Below, piece by piece: positions 10,585 to 21,378 of a stretch of 44,096 nt of DNA. The notes under the pieces are model-generated. The model ran no database searches and was not told the origin of the DNA. It saw only the letters and a list, made by a program, of their open reading frames with translations. A program made the translations under genes and the position numbers. The DNA is from Hypsibius dujardini (taxonomy: Eukaryota > Tardigrada > Eutardigrada > Parachela > Hypsibiidae): the NCBI GenBank assembly GCA_001579985.1, contig LRSR01013372.1, positions 1 to 44,096 of the forward strand. The letters are read 5' to 3'. Positions within the stretch are counted from its first letter, which is position 1. The number at the start of each line of letters is the position of its first letter.

Positions 10585-13010
10585 GGAGAACTAACATACA
10601 CATGTCTGGAAGATCAATTGTGTATTTTATATTGTATTATAATTGATGTAGTTCATTTTCCATTGGCTGAAATTTCGAAGCGGAGTGTCAGCAAACCTAA
10701 TTAGCAATGGTTATCCCACAACAAAAGAATAATAAGAATGCAAACACATCCTCTATTTTCCCCAATATGGATTGAAAACCTGAATTCTCTTTTTTGAAAC
10801 CTTTTAATCTGTTTCGGAACCAAAAAGAAAGTGGAAAATTTCAAATAATTCAACAATCAACCATCTGACCGTTTTTTGATCCAATCCTTTTTGCTTAGAT
10901 CTTGGACCTTCCATGGTTTTTAAATTTGTCGTTGATTGTACTTGCTTTTGCCGCATAACCGCATGGGAGAGGGCAGTAATGATCTGTTTCAACACTTTAT
11001 GTTGCTAATTGTGCATTTCAAGTCGCGAGAAAAAATCGACATAAATTTTCTTTACGAAAGCGGATACTTGCAAAGAAAAAATTTGAAATAAAAAAGAGTC
11101 ATTGTTCAGTGCTGTTACTATATATCCTAAAAAATTCCTAAAAAAAAAATTTTAGTGTGTTGAATTAGTAAAAGTTTCACATGAAACGAATTTAAAATTA
11201 GCCGATCAAAACGAATACTTGGAGTGCTATTCAGTTATACTATAACTAGTACTAGTATAATCGGATCCATTCAATCGAAAAAAATATACAACTTGACGAT
11301 TTGTTTTTCTAATAAACTGGAGTCCATTAACAATCAATCAACTCATTTTATAGAGCACTTTAAAACCGAGGCAAAATAACTTTGAAACAAAATTTAAATG
11401 TACGTTTAATTGAATATCTGTTTTACCTTAAATTTATACAGGATTCTTTAGACAATGGTCCTATATTTATTATAATATATGATTGCACTCCATGCAAAAC
11501 ATTGTGCATCTTAACCTAAAAAGATTAAAATCTATGGGCGAAATGTAATTGTCCCTAAACAAAATCGCACAGAAACTCCAGGTGAAATAAAAGGGAACTA
11601 ACTAGTAAAAAAACGATGAATTTTTCATAAGAAATTTAATACTTGCAGAAAGAGAACTTGGAATAAAACAAAATTATTGTTCAATACTGTATTCCACGAA
11701 ATTCCGGCGTGGTGCATGATACATGATACTAGTAAGCTGAATAGCATTCGAGGTCGATAGCTACTGCTAGTACCCGTATCTATAGGCAGCCAAACAAAAC
11801 AATTTCCTCGAGTGCTATATAATTTACTAATGATAGTCCAAGCTCAACAAATCTAATTTTATTGAATTGAGTCCCATTCCCTTACAGTAAGTGAATTCAG
11901 AAAAACCTACTACTAAATCTACTTTCCCAATTTATCGTTCGCTAGTGTACAGTCAAAATGGACAACCGACTTGATAATAACTGTTAAAATGCTTCATATG
12001 CGTTGGATGCATTGCTGATAAAAAAGAATATAGATTAACCCTCTGTAGTCAGTTATACCATACCCCGTGCATTCGACATTGGGGTATGGATCAATTTCGC
12101 GTAAAAATTCATGAATAGTCTTAAAAGGAAATTGAAAATCCAGTAAAACAATATTATTCTTGATTTCACTCAGTTTTAAATAACTGTTAAAATTTCACGT
12201 TCTTAATTTTTGACTTCTTAGTTTCTTCATATTTTTTTTTAATTTCAGCAATTCAACTTCTTACTATTAGCAGTGTATCCAAAGCATATTGAGCATTAAT
12301 AAAATTAGAAAGAGTCCATTTTGACTGTAGAGTATGGGACAATAAATTCGAAAAGTAGATGAATGGTTTCTCTAATCTCACTTTTTGTGGGAGGAATGGC
12401 ACTTCATAATATAAAGTTGCTGAACTTGGGTTATCAAATGATGTAAACTTTGGTCGATAGCTAGTACTAGTACCCATAATTATAAGCAGCCAGTCAAAAC
12501 GGTTACCTCGAGTGCTATTTAGCTTACTAGTGATAGCCCAAGCTCAGCAAATTTAATTTTATTACGTTAAGTCCCATTCCCGCACAGAAAATGAAGTCAG
12601 AAAAACCAGTCATATACTTTCACAATTTATCGTTCGCTTGTGTACAGTAAAAAAAACCAATTTGACCATAATTCATTTTAATGCTCCATATGCCTTGGAT
12701 GCACTGTAATAGAAACGAATATAGATTAACTCTCTGCGGTCATTAATACCATACCACGTGCATTCGACATTGGTTGGGGTATATATCAATTTCGTGTAAA
12801 AATTGTTTTTCATGAATGGTTTTAAAAGAAAATTGATAATCGAGTAAACAAACCTTATTCTTAATTTCACTCAGTTTATAATAATTCTTAAAATTTCCAA
12901 AACGTCCGGAAAGTTTGCAGTTAAAAAAATCATTGATCATCGCTATCTACGTTAGGGGAACCGGGGATTACAGGTAAGAATGATTTTTATAGGATAGGCT
13001 GGGGTTGATC
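10585..13010. repeat. Composite dispersed repeat, copy A
   Basis: The stretch from ACATACACATGTCTGGAAGATC (about 10589) to about 11075 matches 13745-13990 and 16615-17085. The part 11480-12250 matches 17090-17431 plus 28344-28860 and 29750-30440. The part 12455-13010 repeats it again. An inverted piece (12255-12440) lies between, recognisable by GTCCATTTTGACTGTA against TACAGTCAAAATGGAC. No open frame is supported. Landmarks common to the copies are AGTACTAGTACC, CTCGAGTGCTATTTAGCTTAC, GAGAAACCAGTCAT and TATACCATACCACGTGCATTCGA. Confidence 0.8.
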
Positions 13011-13104
13011 AGTTGATTGATTGGTTCATCGGTTGGTTGGTCGGTTTGTTGATTGCTTCATTGATTCATTGCTTCATTGCTTCATTGTTCCTTTCAAAAT
13101 ACAA

Positions 13105-13470
13105 TGGATGGACAGCAGCAAGAAATCTGACACGAGGGAAAGTGCAGGCATTGCATTGGCGCTTACTGGAAGGCTCGCGAAAATTTTCACGCACTGATGG
13201 AATGAATGGGAAGCTGAAAGGGCAGAAAAGAACTGCTTCTTCAGATTACCGAACTGCACACCCAGGTCTGTTTTAAATGACAGCTAGCCTCAACTTTTTC
13301 AAGCATTTTTCAACGTTTGCGAGTACCTGCGTATTTATGAATACTTGTAGTTTATTCTTTGTCTTACAGTTCTGAACAAGAAGTCCAAGCAAGCCCTCCG
13401 CCGAGCTTGTTGCGCGGCCGCAAGATACTGCAGGAAAAGGAAGCAGCAGTTGAAAAAGTAACACACAGCC
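13105..13470 (+). pseudogene. Two-exon relic of an unrecognised gene, copy 1
   Basis: Homologous to 30735-31090. Both begin CAATGGATGGAC..CAGCAAGAAATCTGACACGAGGGAAAG and contain GGAAGGCTCGC. Both have a splice-acceptor-like tract (TTCTTTGTCTTACAG here) before a block reading AAGAAGTCCAAGCAAGCCCTC. Frames are interrupted, giving fragments such as GAYWKARENFHAL and NKKSKQALRRACC. I do not recognise the parent gene. Keeping the intron shows DNA-level duplication, not retroposition. Confidence 0.45.
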
Positions 13471-13539
13471 TGTTGAGCAGTCTAAATGTCTTTTTTCTGC
13501 AAGTCTGCTTTCAATGTACTCATGTATGTATGTACTCAT

Positions 13540-13715
13540 ACATGCCCGGCGATCTCAATATTCTGGCTGGCAAATTTCGCATCGAATCCGGTTTGCATAT
13601 CATTCACCTCAGCCTTCATCTGAGCTTTCATCTCGACCATCTCTTGTATGAAAAAGAAACGATGCAATTCTAAGTCGGTTCTGAAAGTAAGTTTTAATTC
13701 TCGATTGGTTGGGCG
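13540..13715 (-). pseudogene. Coiled-coil gene exon relic, copy 1
   Basis: On the minus strand, AAACTTACTTTCAG precedes a frame reading VEMKAQMKAEVNDMQ then SQNIEIAG, a charged heptad-like stretch. After an insertion of ATGTATGAGTAC repeats it resumes as a TTGAAAGCAGACTTGCAGAAAAAAGAC homologue. The same sequence is at 16270-16560 and, as a scrap, at 14680-14745. The parent protein is unrecognised. Confidence 0.45.
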
Positions 13716-13744
13716 AAAGTTCATACTATTTGGAACAATTGATT

Positions 13745-14230
13745 AATAGTATAACATACACATGACTGGAAGATCAATTGTGTATTTTATACTGTATTCT
13801 TATTGATATAGTTCTCTTTCCATCGGCTGAAATTATGACGCGGGACGTCAGCAAATCTAACTGGCAATGGTTATCCCACAACAAAAGAGCATTTAAGACT
13901 GCAAACAAATCCTCTATTTTCCCCAATAGGGATTAAAGAAAACCGGAAATCTTTTGGTTTTAATCTGTTTCGGAACCATAAAAGTACATTTTTCACAACT
14001 CCCATTCCCCCACAAAAAATGAAGTTAGAGAAACCAGTCAAATACTTTCCCAATTTATTATTCATTACAGTCAAAATGGACAACCAATTTGACCATAATG
14101 CATTTAAATGTTTCTTATGCTTTGGATGCACTGCCGATATAGATATAGAAAAGGATACGGATATAGATATACCCTTATTTGTCATTTTTACTTTATCACG
14201 TGCATTCGACATTGATTGGTTTTACAACGA
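13745..14230. repeat. Composite dispersed repeat, copy B (internally deleted)
   Basis: Starts ACATACACATGACTGGAAGATC and includes CGACGTCAGC-like GACGCGGGACGTCAGC (13837-13852). It jumps at about 13985 to the CCATTCCCCCACAAAAAATGAAG...GAGAAACCAGTC part and ends in the TTTGGATGCACTGCCGATATAG zone. About 1.2 kb of the full unit is missing. Confidence 0.7.
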
Positions 14231-15235
14231 TCTGCCATACTATAAACTAAAGACAAAAAAAAGCGAACAAAACCTAAAACATTTAATTTTCCTGTTTCGG
14301 AACCAAAATAATCGAATAATAACAAACTTTAAATTACTTGTAGCTTCGAGCTCGAAAGAAGCTCGAAAGAAACGGAAAACACTTTTTTATCCGCATATCA
14401 ATTTAAACTTACAGCAGAAGCGAAGTTCCTTTCCCATTTGTCGAAAGTTCGACATATTTCAATGTTGTGACGTCGGATTTCATGCCTGAAAATGCGTAGT
14501 TTTATCTGCTTATCAACTATTTTTAAAAGGTATTAAAAGGTAATTATTGTAACTAAAATGTATTTTTCGATCCTCATATTTGAATTTTGAAACTACCCTT
14601 TTGAAACTAACATTACACCAACAACAGTTTAAACAACTGGTTTAGCCATCTTTGTAACCTGTTCAGGATCTGACCGTCTTTTTGCAGAAAGTTCGCTTTT
14701 AGCCAGGGATCTCAGCATTGAATCCCGCTTGCATGTCGCTTAATTGAAATTTAATTCAACTCCCATCTAATTTTAACTAAAAGCTACCATTTCAACGTTC
14801 TGTTTTTTTTACGTACCTGCTTTTACCCGTTAACGAGCTTTTCCTAAACAATGATTTGAGCAGTCAAAGCCAATAAGTGCCCATATCGAAATTACTCTAA
14901 ACCAGATGAAACCTACTGAAGCTGTATTTTTAAGCTTCCTCCTTTACTGCAATACAGTTAGGCCACGGGACACAAGTAAACTGAGACGAAAATTTAGATG
15001 GATAGAAAATCTTCTCTTTATCTGTTTTCTACATTTATTTTAAACGTATAGCTTAATTATATGTGTTTCTTTTTCTTCGATCATCATATCTCAAAAAACT
15101 CTTGAGCAATAAAGCAAGCGGACACATTCCCTAACTTTCCCAGTAGGGATTAGAGAACTCATGAAATCCTTAGGTTTTTGTTTCGGAACCGAAAAAATTA
15201 GCAGTGGTTTTATGTTTCTTAGGGAGCAGAGAGTT
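14231..15235. other. AT-rich intergenic sequence with a coiled-coil exon scrap
   Basis: At 14680-14745 the minus strand carries a short match to the coiled-coil exon relics (TTCAATGCTGAGATCCCTGGCT). Nothing else was recognised: no supported frame, RNA gene or inverted repeat. Confidence 0.4.
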
Positions 15236-15239
15236 TGAA

Positions 15240-15370
15240 AAAAAGTAGCGCAAATATTTCATCTACATATCCGTCCAACTTCAAAACCAACGGCTGGGAC
15301 AAAGTCGTTCACCCATTGGTTTAAAATTGGACGAAGGTGTTTTTCAACGGAGTGACGTCAACAAATCATT
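15240..15370 (-). repeat. Promoter-like dispersed module, copy 4
   Basis: Minus strand: TTGACGTCACTCCGTTG (a perfect TGACGTCA CRE at 15353-15360), then AACCAATGGGTGAACGAC with a CCAAT box, TCCCAGCCGTTGG and a GGATATGTAGATG stretch. The order equals the 34-kb copy. Confidence 0.6.
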
Positions 15371-16269
15371 GAGCATCAGCAAAAATTTCAATCGAGCTCG
15401 AACGCATACTTCTATTTTTTTATCAGGATTTTGGTTTTGAATTATTTATTACACGCGACCTGAACAAAGTTCAATTGTAAATATAATTGCAGTAAATTAG
15501 TTGGTATTAAAAATAAAATCTGTACCGTTTATGCTTTGAATACAAATAACATTTTTTTAATTAAACAAGCTTTTGCGGTGCATGTATGGGAGTTTTATTT
15601 AGATTCAAAAACGTTATTTGAGTAACACTATGAGAAAATCCCAACCAATTTCAGAAATACTCAAAAATAATGAAGCCGTTATCTTGTCAGAATGTTTAAA
15701 ACTGGTCTGAAGTCTTGCAAACTGAATAAAGGAACCCGGCTCGGAACTGACAGACTCAGACGCAAACACTTCCTACGACACATTGGGTTTGTTGAATTCG
15801 GCGTTTGAAGGCTTTATCGAGGCATGGACGGTAAACATTTCGGGTTAGAGAAACTACAATAACAAGTGATAATGATGAGTTCGCGGACAAGGTTTTCTAC
15901 AATGTAATGTAGAATCTGGATGCTGAATAAATGCTGATTCTGAATACACGCGACCAATGTTCGTTTCATGCTAGGTAACACCTATCAAAACGAATGCTGT
16001 TCCCGTATTTTCATCCAGGTTCTATAGTACGTCCCGACGAAAGAATGATCGATCATTATTCAGCTTTTATTGTTAAATGCACTCACAAGCATCACGTGCT
16101 AAAATTAACCGAGGAAAACCTTTTTGCCAGTTTTACGCCATTAGAAGAGCAATAAACGTACTCAATACAAAAAAAACTAAGGCAGGCAGAACGTATCATC
16201 ATCATTTCAATCACCTGCAAAACGGGCACAGAAAGGCACCATTCAACATGCTAAAACCTTCCTCGCAAC
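15371..16269. other. Intergenic, with a second copy of the window's first repeat
   Basis: The block at 15566-15650 matches 85-302 (CAAGCTTTTGCGGTGCATGTA, then TTGAGTAACACTATGAGAAA). The remainder has no supported gene. Confidence 0.45.
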
Positions 16270-16560
16270 CGTAGCTGCGGCGGTATTCTCCTCGTTTTGC
16301 AGCAGGTTTTCGTCCTTCAACGCCGCTTTCAGCTGTTTCTTCAGTAACCTCTAGTTGATCTTCTCTTTCTCACGCATCTGGAGTTTGCTCTTCTTCTCCT
16401 CTAGGCCTTTCACACGCAAATTCCTTCATCAAACTCCACGCAATGATGTGCTTCCGGGGCTGATCGTCCAGCACCCTGGTGGTGTCCTTCACGTGGTTAA
16501 TGTCTTTCTGCTGCAAATCTGCCTTCAGCCGGGCGATCTCAGCATTCTGGTTCAAGTTTT
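16270..16560 (-). pseudogene. Coiled-coil gene exon relic, copy 2 (longest)
   Basis: Minus-strand frame NQNAEIARLKADLQQKDINH then TRVLDDQPRKHIIAWSLMKE; after a frame change it continues as LEEKKSKLQMREKEKIN, a stop, and LLKKQLKAALKDENLLQNEE. The heptad pattern and charge point to a coiled-coil protein. A frameshift, a TGA and a TAG disable it. It lies just downstream, on the minus strand, of the promoter-like part of composite repeat copy C. The same pairing occurs at 13.5 kb, which suggests a dispersed gene family. Confidence 0.55.
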
Positions 16561-16614
16561 AATTCTCGGTCGATCTGGCGAGAGTTCAAATTATTCGGAA
16601 AAATTGTATAGTAA

Positions 16615-17431
16615 ACATAACCTACACATGACTGGAAGATCACTTGTGTATTTTAAATTGTCATCTAATTGATAGTTATTTTTCAGTTGGCTGAAATGTT
16701 GACGCAGGACGTCAGCCAACCTAAATAGCAATGGTTATCCCACTACGAAAGAGCATTTAAGAATGCAATCGCGTCCTCTAATTTCCCTAATAGGGTCTGG
16801 AAAAACCTAAAATTTTTCAGTAACTGTTCCGGAACCAAAACGCAAGAGGAAATTTCAACCAACCACCTGACTATTTTTTGCTCATATTTTTTACCCTCCA
16901 GTGTTTATGAATTTATCGTTGATTGTACTTGCTTTTGCCGCATAACAGCATGGGGGAGGGGCAGTATTGATCAGTTGCAATACTAACGCTGCTGATTGTG
17001 CATCTCAAGTCGCCAGAAAGCATTGAACGGAAATGTTCCGTACAAAAACGGATACTTGCAAAGAGCTTGACATGATAGATAGATAAGATTGCATTCCATG
17101 CAAACGATTGTGCATCTCAACCTAAAAAGATCAAAATTTATGGGCGAAATGTTAATAGTCTCGCAACAAAATCAAACAGAAACTCCAGGAGAAATAACAA
17201 AAACTAACCAGTAACAATACAACGAATCTTTGATACGAATTTAAATACTTAAAAAATTTTGGGATAATTTAAAGAAAAAAAAATCAGTGTTCAATACTGT
17301 ATTCCACGAAATTTTTGGCGTGGCGCCAATCAAAACAATTACCTCAAGTGTTATTCAGCTTACGTAAAAGTAAGCTGATTAGCACTAGAGGTCTATAGCT
17401 ATTACTACTAGTAGCCGTATCTATAGGCAGC
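16615..17431. repeat. Composite dispersed repeat, copy C, left part
   Basis: Matches copy A in order: ACACATGACTGGAAGATCAC, GACGCAGGACGTCAGCC, GCAATGGTTATCCCAC, TTGTACTTGCTTTTGCCGCATAAC, CTATGGGCGAAATG-like sequence. It ends CTATAGGCAGC, where the large LTR element was inserted. The repeat resumes with CCAAACAAAACGG after 28347. Confidence 0.85.
17341..17392. repeat. Near-perfect palindrome in composite repeat C
   Basis: ACCTCAAGTGTTATTCAGCT pairs with AGCTGATTAGCACTAGAGGT around a short centre. The same palindrome, better preserved, is at 29873-29924. Confidence 0.7.
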
Positions 17432-17729
17432 TGTCGCGTAGCGGTTTCTTGTAAGGAAAATGGTGGCTTGGTTTTTAATGGGACACAAAGGAAGAAAGAA
17501 AAAGGAACAGTCACTACTGACCGCTTGAACTTTTCCACATCTACTCGTCGGAGACGGGAGGATGTGGAAAAGTCGAAGCCATCAAAAATGGCTTAGATAA
17601 GATAAGATAAGATAAGATAGCTGACCGCTGTCCAGCACTGATCAGACGGTCGCGAAAGAGATAAGACGGGCCGGGCACAGGTTGTCTGGCCCGGCACTGC
17701 AGACAACACAATATGATTTCCCCGCGACA
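17432..17729 (-). repeat. 3' LTR of the large retrotransposon
   Basis: 298 bases, TGTCGCG...CGCGACA, about 98% identical to 28051-28343. It carries five GATAA units (near 17596-17620) against four in the partner. A TTGGGGCT purine-rich run on the minus strand directly precedes it as the likely polypurine tract (about 17730-17740). Confidence 0.95.
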
Positions 17730-17832
17730 AGCCCCAACACAAAGTTATTGTCGTCCCGACAATAAAATTGAATGTGATAATACTGATGCCTAACAAGAGT
17801 ATATAAAAAATAAATAAAAAAATAAAATAAAA

Positions 17833-18411
17833 TTAGAAGAAAAAGGAGATTCCGGGAAGAGGCGTAGCCTTCTGGCGCTGGATCTCTTCCAGGGTAGCGA
17901 TCTTTCCCTCCCGGAGATGGCGTTTTTGTTCCTGAAGTCGATGCACCTGTTCCTCCTCCGCCAGCTGTCGGTTGATGCGTAGTTGTTCCTGGCGCATTTC
18001 ACGACGCCATTCGTAGCGGTTGTAGCGGTGTTGACGGGCCTCCTGCTGTTGTAGGCGGCGCTGTTGTCGGCTGTTCAAATACTCTAGATGTTGACGGATG
18101 GCAGATGACGTACGCTGGTCACGCTGGGCGTTTAAGAATGCAGAACGGAACAGAATGTAGAAATCCTCACGAGTGTCTTCACGGCAAACCCAGTCCCAAG
18201 CCTCATCCTGAGCGAAGTAGTCCGGGTTGGGAGGCATGTCCAGCGGGTTTCGCGCGGGCAATTCCGGCACCCCAAGCAATGGTGTGGCGATCCGGTCAAC
18301 CACACCGTAGACATCACCGTTGACGGCTTGCGTGCTACTGTTAGACTGGCGTGAAAAGGCGCGTTCCACGTCGTTGAAGTCGGTTCCGCCACTACTCACG
18401 GAAGCAGGCAT
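17833..18411 (-). CDS. Accessory ORF of the LTR retrotransposon, function unknown
   Basis: An intact 192-residue frame between the envelope-like region and the 3' LTR. The N-terminal third is acidic and aromatic-rich (DEAWDWVCREDTREDFYILF). The rest is Gln/Arg/Glu-rich and strongly predicted by eye to be a helical coiled coil (SRQQRRLQQQEARQHRYNR, RREMRQEQLRINRQLAEEE). It lacks a signal peptide, membrane segment or zinc motif. On the minus strand a long T/G tract ends in TTTAG two bases before the ATG, so it could be expressed from a spliced subgenomic mRNA, as accessory genes of complex retroelements are. It stayed open while env and pol picked up stops. I recognise no family. Confidence 0.7.
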   Translation of the reverse strand: MPASVSSGGTDFNDVERAFSRQSNSSTQAVNGDVYGVVDRIATPLLGVPELPARNPLDMPPNPDYFAQDEAWDWVCREDTREDFYILFRSAFLNAQRDQRTSSAIRQHLEYLNSRQQRRLQQQEARQHRYNRYEWRREMRQEQLRINRQLAEEEQVHRLQEQKRHLREGKIATLEEIQRQKATPLPGISFFF

Positions 18412-18915
18412 AACTAAATCAACGACAACAACAACAAAAAACTAAACAAAAGGGGTTAAAAATTGTCCGCATTGAGGGTAAATGTCCAATGCAAAACCCA
18501 TCACTATGATGAAGACATGCATTATTTCTCAACGAAGAGCGAATCTTCGGAGGATTAAGAGCTGGCCTAGCACTCAATCTAATGCGTCAACACTCATGAG
18601 TAGGTCAGATATTATTGGACGATCGAAATGCGAATAAATATAAGATGCGAATAAAAGTCGGGACGATGTGTCAGGTGAAGAAAACAACCCGATTGTTGTA
18701 GTATCTGGTTGTTGCTTGTGTGAAGGGCAAGGGGCGCGTGTTGTGGCGAGAAAGTTTGTATGAAGACAAAAACACAGAGAGGAGCAAGCGAAACAGAAAG
18801 GGAAAATGTAGAAAGGAGCACAGAAACAGTCAACGAAGCACCAAGGCCAGACTCAGCGAAATTCGCACGTAATCAGCCTCGAAGTTTTTCGCCAAAGATC
18901 TGCGATAATCGAAAG
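18412..18915. other. Spacer between envelope-like region and accessory ORF
   Basis: About 500 bases with no convincing minus-strand frame. It contains the putative splice acceptor for the accessory ORF at its lower end. The plus-strand frame at 18760-19110 is antisense to the element and not supported. Confidence 0.5.
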
Positions 18916-19440
18916 TTAGATCTTCAGCGGCACAGGGCGTTCGATGCCCACACCTTTTTCAGCGGTAGTTGGGTAGATCTTGACGTATTCTTCCGATGTG
19001 CCTTGCGCGGCAACGTAGACAGCAGACTCAGCATCCTGCAGAGCTCCAGAGTCACCAGCTCGATCAGTATCTGTAATCGAATAGGGTGCTTGGGGAGCAA
19101 GGGTAGATGAACCGCGCGGTTCAAACAGGCGAACTTTCCAGGGGAAACGAAAACAACCGAATTTGTTTTGCAGAGTCACAACGACCCATATCAAAAGAAT
19201 GGCAATGATTAATACGAAAATGAACGATACAGCCGAACCAACGTATTGCAGAAGAGTGAAAAAGGAGAATGCGTTACTTTCACGGATGTCAACTGTTCTC
19301 CCATCGAGGAAAGAATCAACGGTGTCCGCTCCGTCATCGTGCATGAGGGCGGAAAATTCGCTGAGCAAATTCATGTCAGACGGATTGCCTTGGAGAGACA
19401 GAGACTCAAGCGGCGCTTCGTAGTCAACGACAGCGTCGAA
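18916..19440 (-). pseudogene. Envelope-like region, C-terminal part with membrane anchor
   Basis: The minus-strand frame contains one strong transmembrane helix (residues about 42-66 of the ATG-initiated segment, around VGSAVSFIFVLIIAILLIWV). A cytoplasmic tail of about 85 residues with Tyr/acidic motifs follows. This is the expected anchor and tail of a type I glycoprotein. Upstream, two frame changes separate it from the central ectodomain segment at 19508-20101, so this copy cannot make a full glycoprotein. The segment lies in the same frame as pol. Confidence 0.7.
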
Positions 19441-19507
19441 GTGCGTAGCACTCGGGCTGCCCGATCATCTGCGCAGCCTGCACCGCGGAGAATCGTGAAG
19501 TGACAGC

Positions 19508-20101
19508 CTAAAGATTCCGCTTGGTTTCGGCAAGAATACAATCGTAATCTCGGAGTTGATTTTCGAGCTCATTGAAACGGTCCATATTTCTGTACTCATA
19601 GAATTGGAAATGACCTTTCAGTTGAAACTCAAGTCGAGAAAGATCGGTAGTCGCGTTATGGGCAAGCACGGTAAATCTGTGATATACAGCAGTGCCCAGA
19701 GGATTCTCAGCTGAACGATACCGCAGCTGAATGAATATATGATCCGAATCGAAAACGCGAACGTTTTCGCGATCTCCGCAGAGTTGCGTTTTGTTTCCCA
19801 GCGCGAAATCCACTTGCTTGTCATGATCTCGTAAACGCAGGGGGGTTACTGGATCACGATTAGTTTCGTACAGTCGTGCGGAGCCCGCAGCGATTTCGCT
19901 GTACTGACAAGTCAACTGCCTACCTTGCGGAGCAGGATTCCAGACGTAAGTTGTGCCGTGACGGACAGAGAACCCTTCTGCCTGCTTATCGGCAAGTTTG
20001 ACGGAGCGGCGAAGAATGACAGCGTCATCTCCACGAGGTTGATCTAAGGTGACCGCTTCGAAAAAACAATTCCGGACGACATTCTCCTGAACTGTCGCCA
20101 T
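19508..20101 (-). pseudogene. Envelope-like region, central ectodomain segment
   Basis: A 197-residue open segment in a different frame from its neighbours. It carries several Cys and N-glycosylation-type sequons (for example NKT and NAT) and ends at a TAG at 19508-19510. The segment overlaps the preceding frame at 20044-20101. The frame change may be a mutation or an assembly indel. No family can be fixed by eye, but its position and Cys content fit a glycoprotein ectodomain. Confidence 0.55.
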
Positions 20102-20511
20102 TTCCGCGTGGCAACTGGAGAGTGTTCGTAACCCCAGGACACACCGTCTTCCGACGTCATGGGTTTCTCATTGCACGTTTTCGTCTGAACGAAACGCCAA
20201 CAGTCTTGGGCACTCAGTGAGACGGGATGACGGAAGGTTGTCGTGTCGGTCTCGGCGTCCCAGAAACTCTCAACGCGAACGCCAAGGTCCCAGGCTCTGC
20301 AACCAAAGCCACCAAAAGTGAAATCAGCGGGATCGTGTTCGACGACGGAGTAGTCCACGTCTTGGAAGGTCAGAGCTTTTTCAGCTTCACAACCTTGAGT
20401 TCCAAAGTTGACGGAACCAACCAATTGAGGAGCGGTGCAATCGCAAACAATTAAAGTCAGGGCGGAAGTCGGAATCAACATCAGACAAACAACAGCGAAC
20501 ATCATCGCCAT
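20047..20511 (-). pseudogene. Envelope-like region, segment with hydrophobic leader
   Basis: An ATG at 20511 begins a hydrophobic leader (MAMMFAVVCLMLIPTSAL) followed by a CDCTAP motif and regularly spaced Cys (GTQGC, FGCRAW, AQDCW, QTKTC). An early C/DC..P motif followed by Cys pairs recalls chuvirus-type glycoproteins captured by arthropod LTR elements. That comparison is from memory and needs a structural search. The segment is in frame with pol and is interrupted downstream by a frameshift near 20100. Confidence 0.6.
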
Positions 20512-21378
20512 GTTGGTCGAAGTAAAAATTCTAGAGCCCCCACCTCCTCGAGAGCCAGCGTTCGACGCATGAGGCTTCTCTTCAACAGTTTCATCCGCAA
20601 CGAAGTGATTGTGGGGACAGCACGGAGCGTCGGCGGGAACGCATCCACGATGGTAGAGATGATTATGAACGCACTATACCATATCTCGCTGATCGTAACT
20701 GTTTGGAAACTCGCCGCAGATGCACATCTCGTGGCGGCGAGCTCGGTCGTAATGGTTGTCACAGAAAAAGACGGGTTTGTCGCCAGATGGGACGATGTAG
20801 AGTCCAACAGACTGCGCGGGTCGTTCACACATGCGTTCAAAACGATTCTCAGTCGTGATGATGGCTTCGCAGCGTTACGAGTCAGACGGATTTCGGAGGG
20901 TGATTTCAAACTGATCCTCCGGAGCAGTTGACGGTTGGACAAGTCGGGCACAGCGGCAGATGTTTACACCGTGCATATGGGCCGGCATGTAGGTTTCCCA
21001 CTCCTGTTCGTTTATCATTGCATTCAGACCGATAGCGCCGTAAGCGATAGGTTGACATTCGAGACAGAGGGACATTGGCATCGTCATCAACAGAGATGGA
21101 ACAGCGTGCGGCTTGAGAGCTAATTCGCGAACATTAGTGGTTCGTGAGAGAGTCTGGGTCGAATCAAGCATATCCAGACCACGTTTGAGGATGCTCACAT
21201 TCTGATCTCCGTTCAAAGACTGACCGTTGGCCGAAAAACGGAGTATTGGTCGGGTGCGGGGACATTGGTCCAAACGTTGCACACGTGGTGCAGACGGAAA
21301 GGCTCGAAACGGACGGTAATTACCGAATGCACGGTCGAAAATTCGGTGGACGCGGTTGTGCAACCGCGGAGTGCGCGG
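20512..21378 (-). pseudogene. Region between integrase and envelope leader, with a zinc-finger-like Cys/His cluster
   Basis: Lies in the same frame as integrase and is open except for a TAA (20875-20877) and a TAG (20674-20676). Around 20590-20720 it carries a CIC...C...NHLYHRGC...CCP arrangement that resembles a PHD/RING-type treble-clef site, and further Cys occur upstream (LECQP, NICRCARL). It could be the N-terminal part of the envelope precursor or a separate domain. The continuity of frame on both sides of the stops says they are point nonsense changes in a once longer ORF. Confidence 0.5.

Noticed and set aside
13013-13276. 87-residue frame with a hydrophobic start
   Set aside because: The hydrophobic part is the TTGATTGGTTGGTTGG simple repeat; the rest matches a broken duplicated relic.
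18760-19110. Plus-strand 116-residue frame inside the retrotransposon
   Set aside because: Antisense to the envelope-like region, and no homology or promoter is visible.
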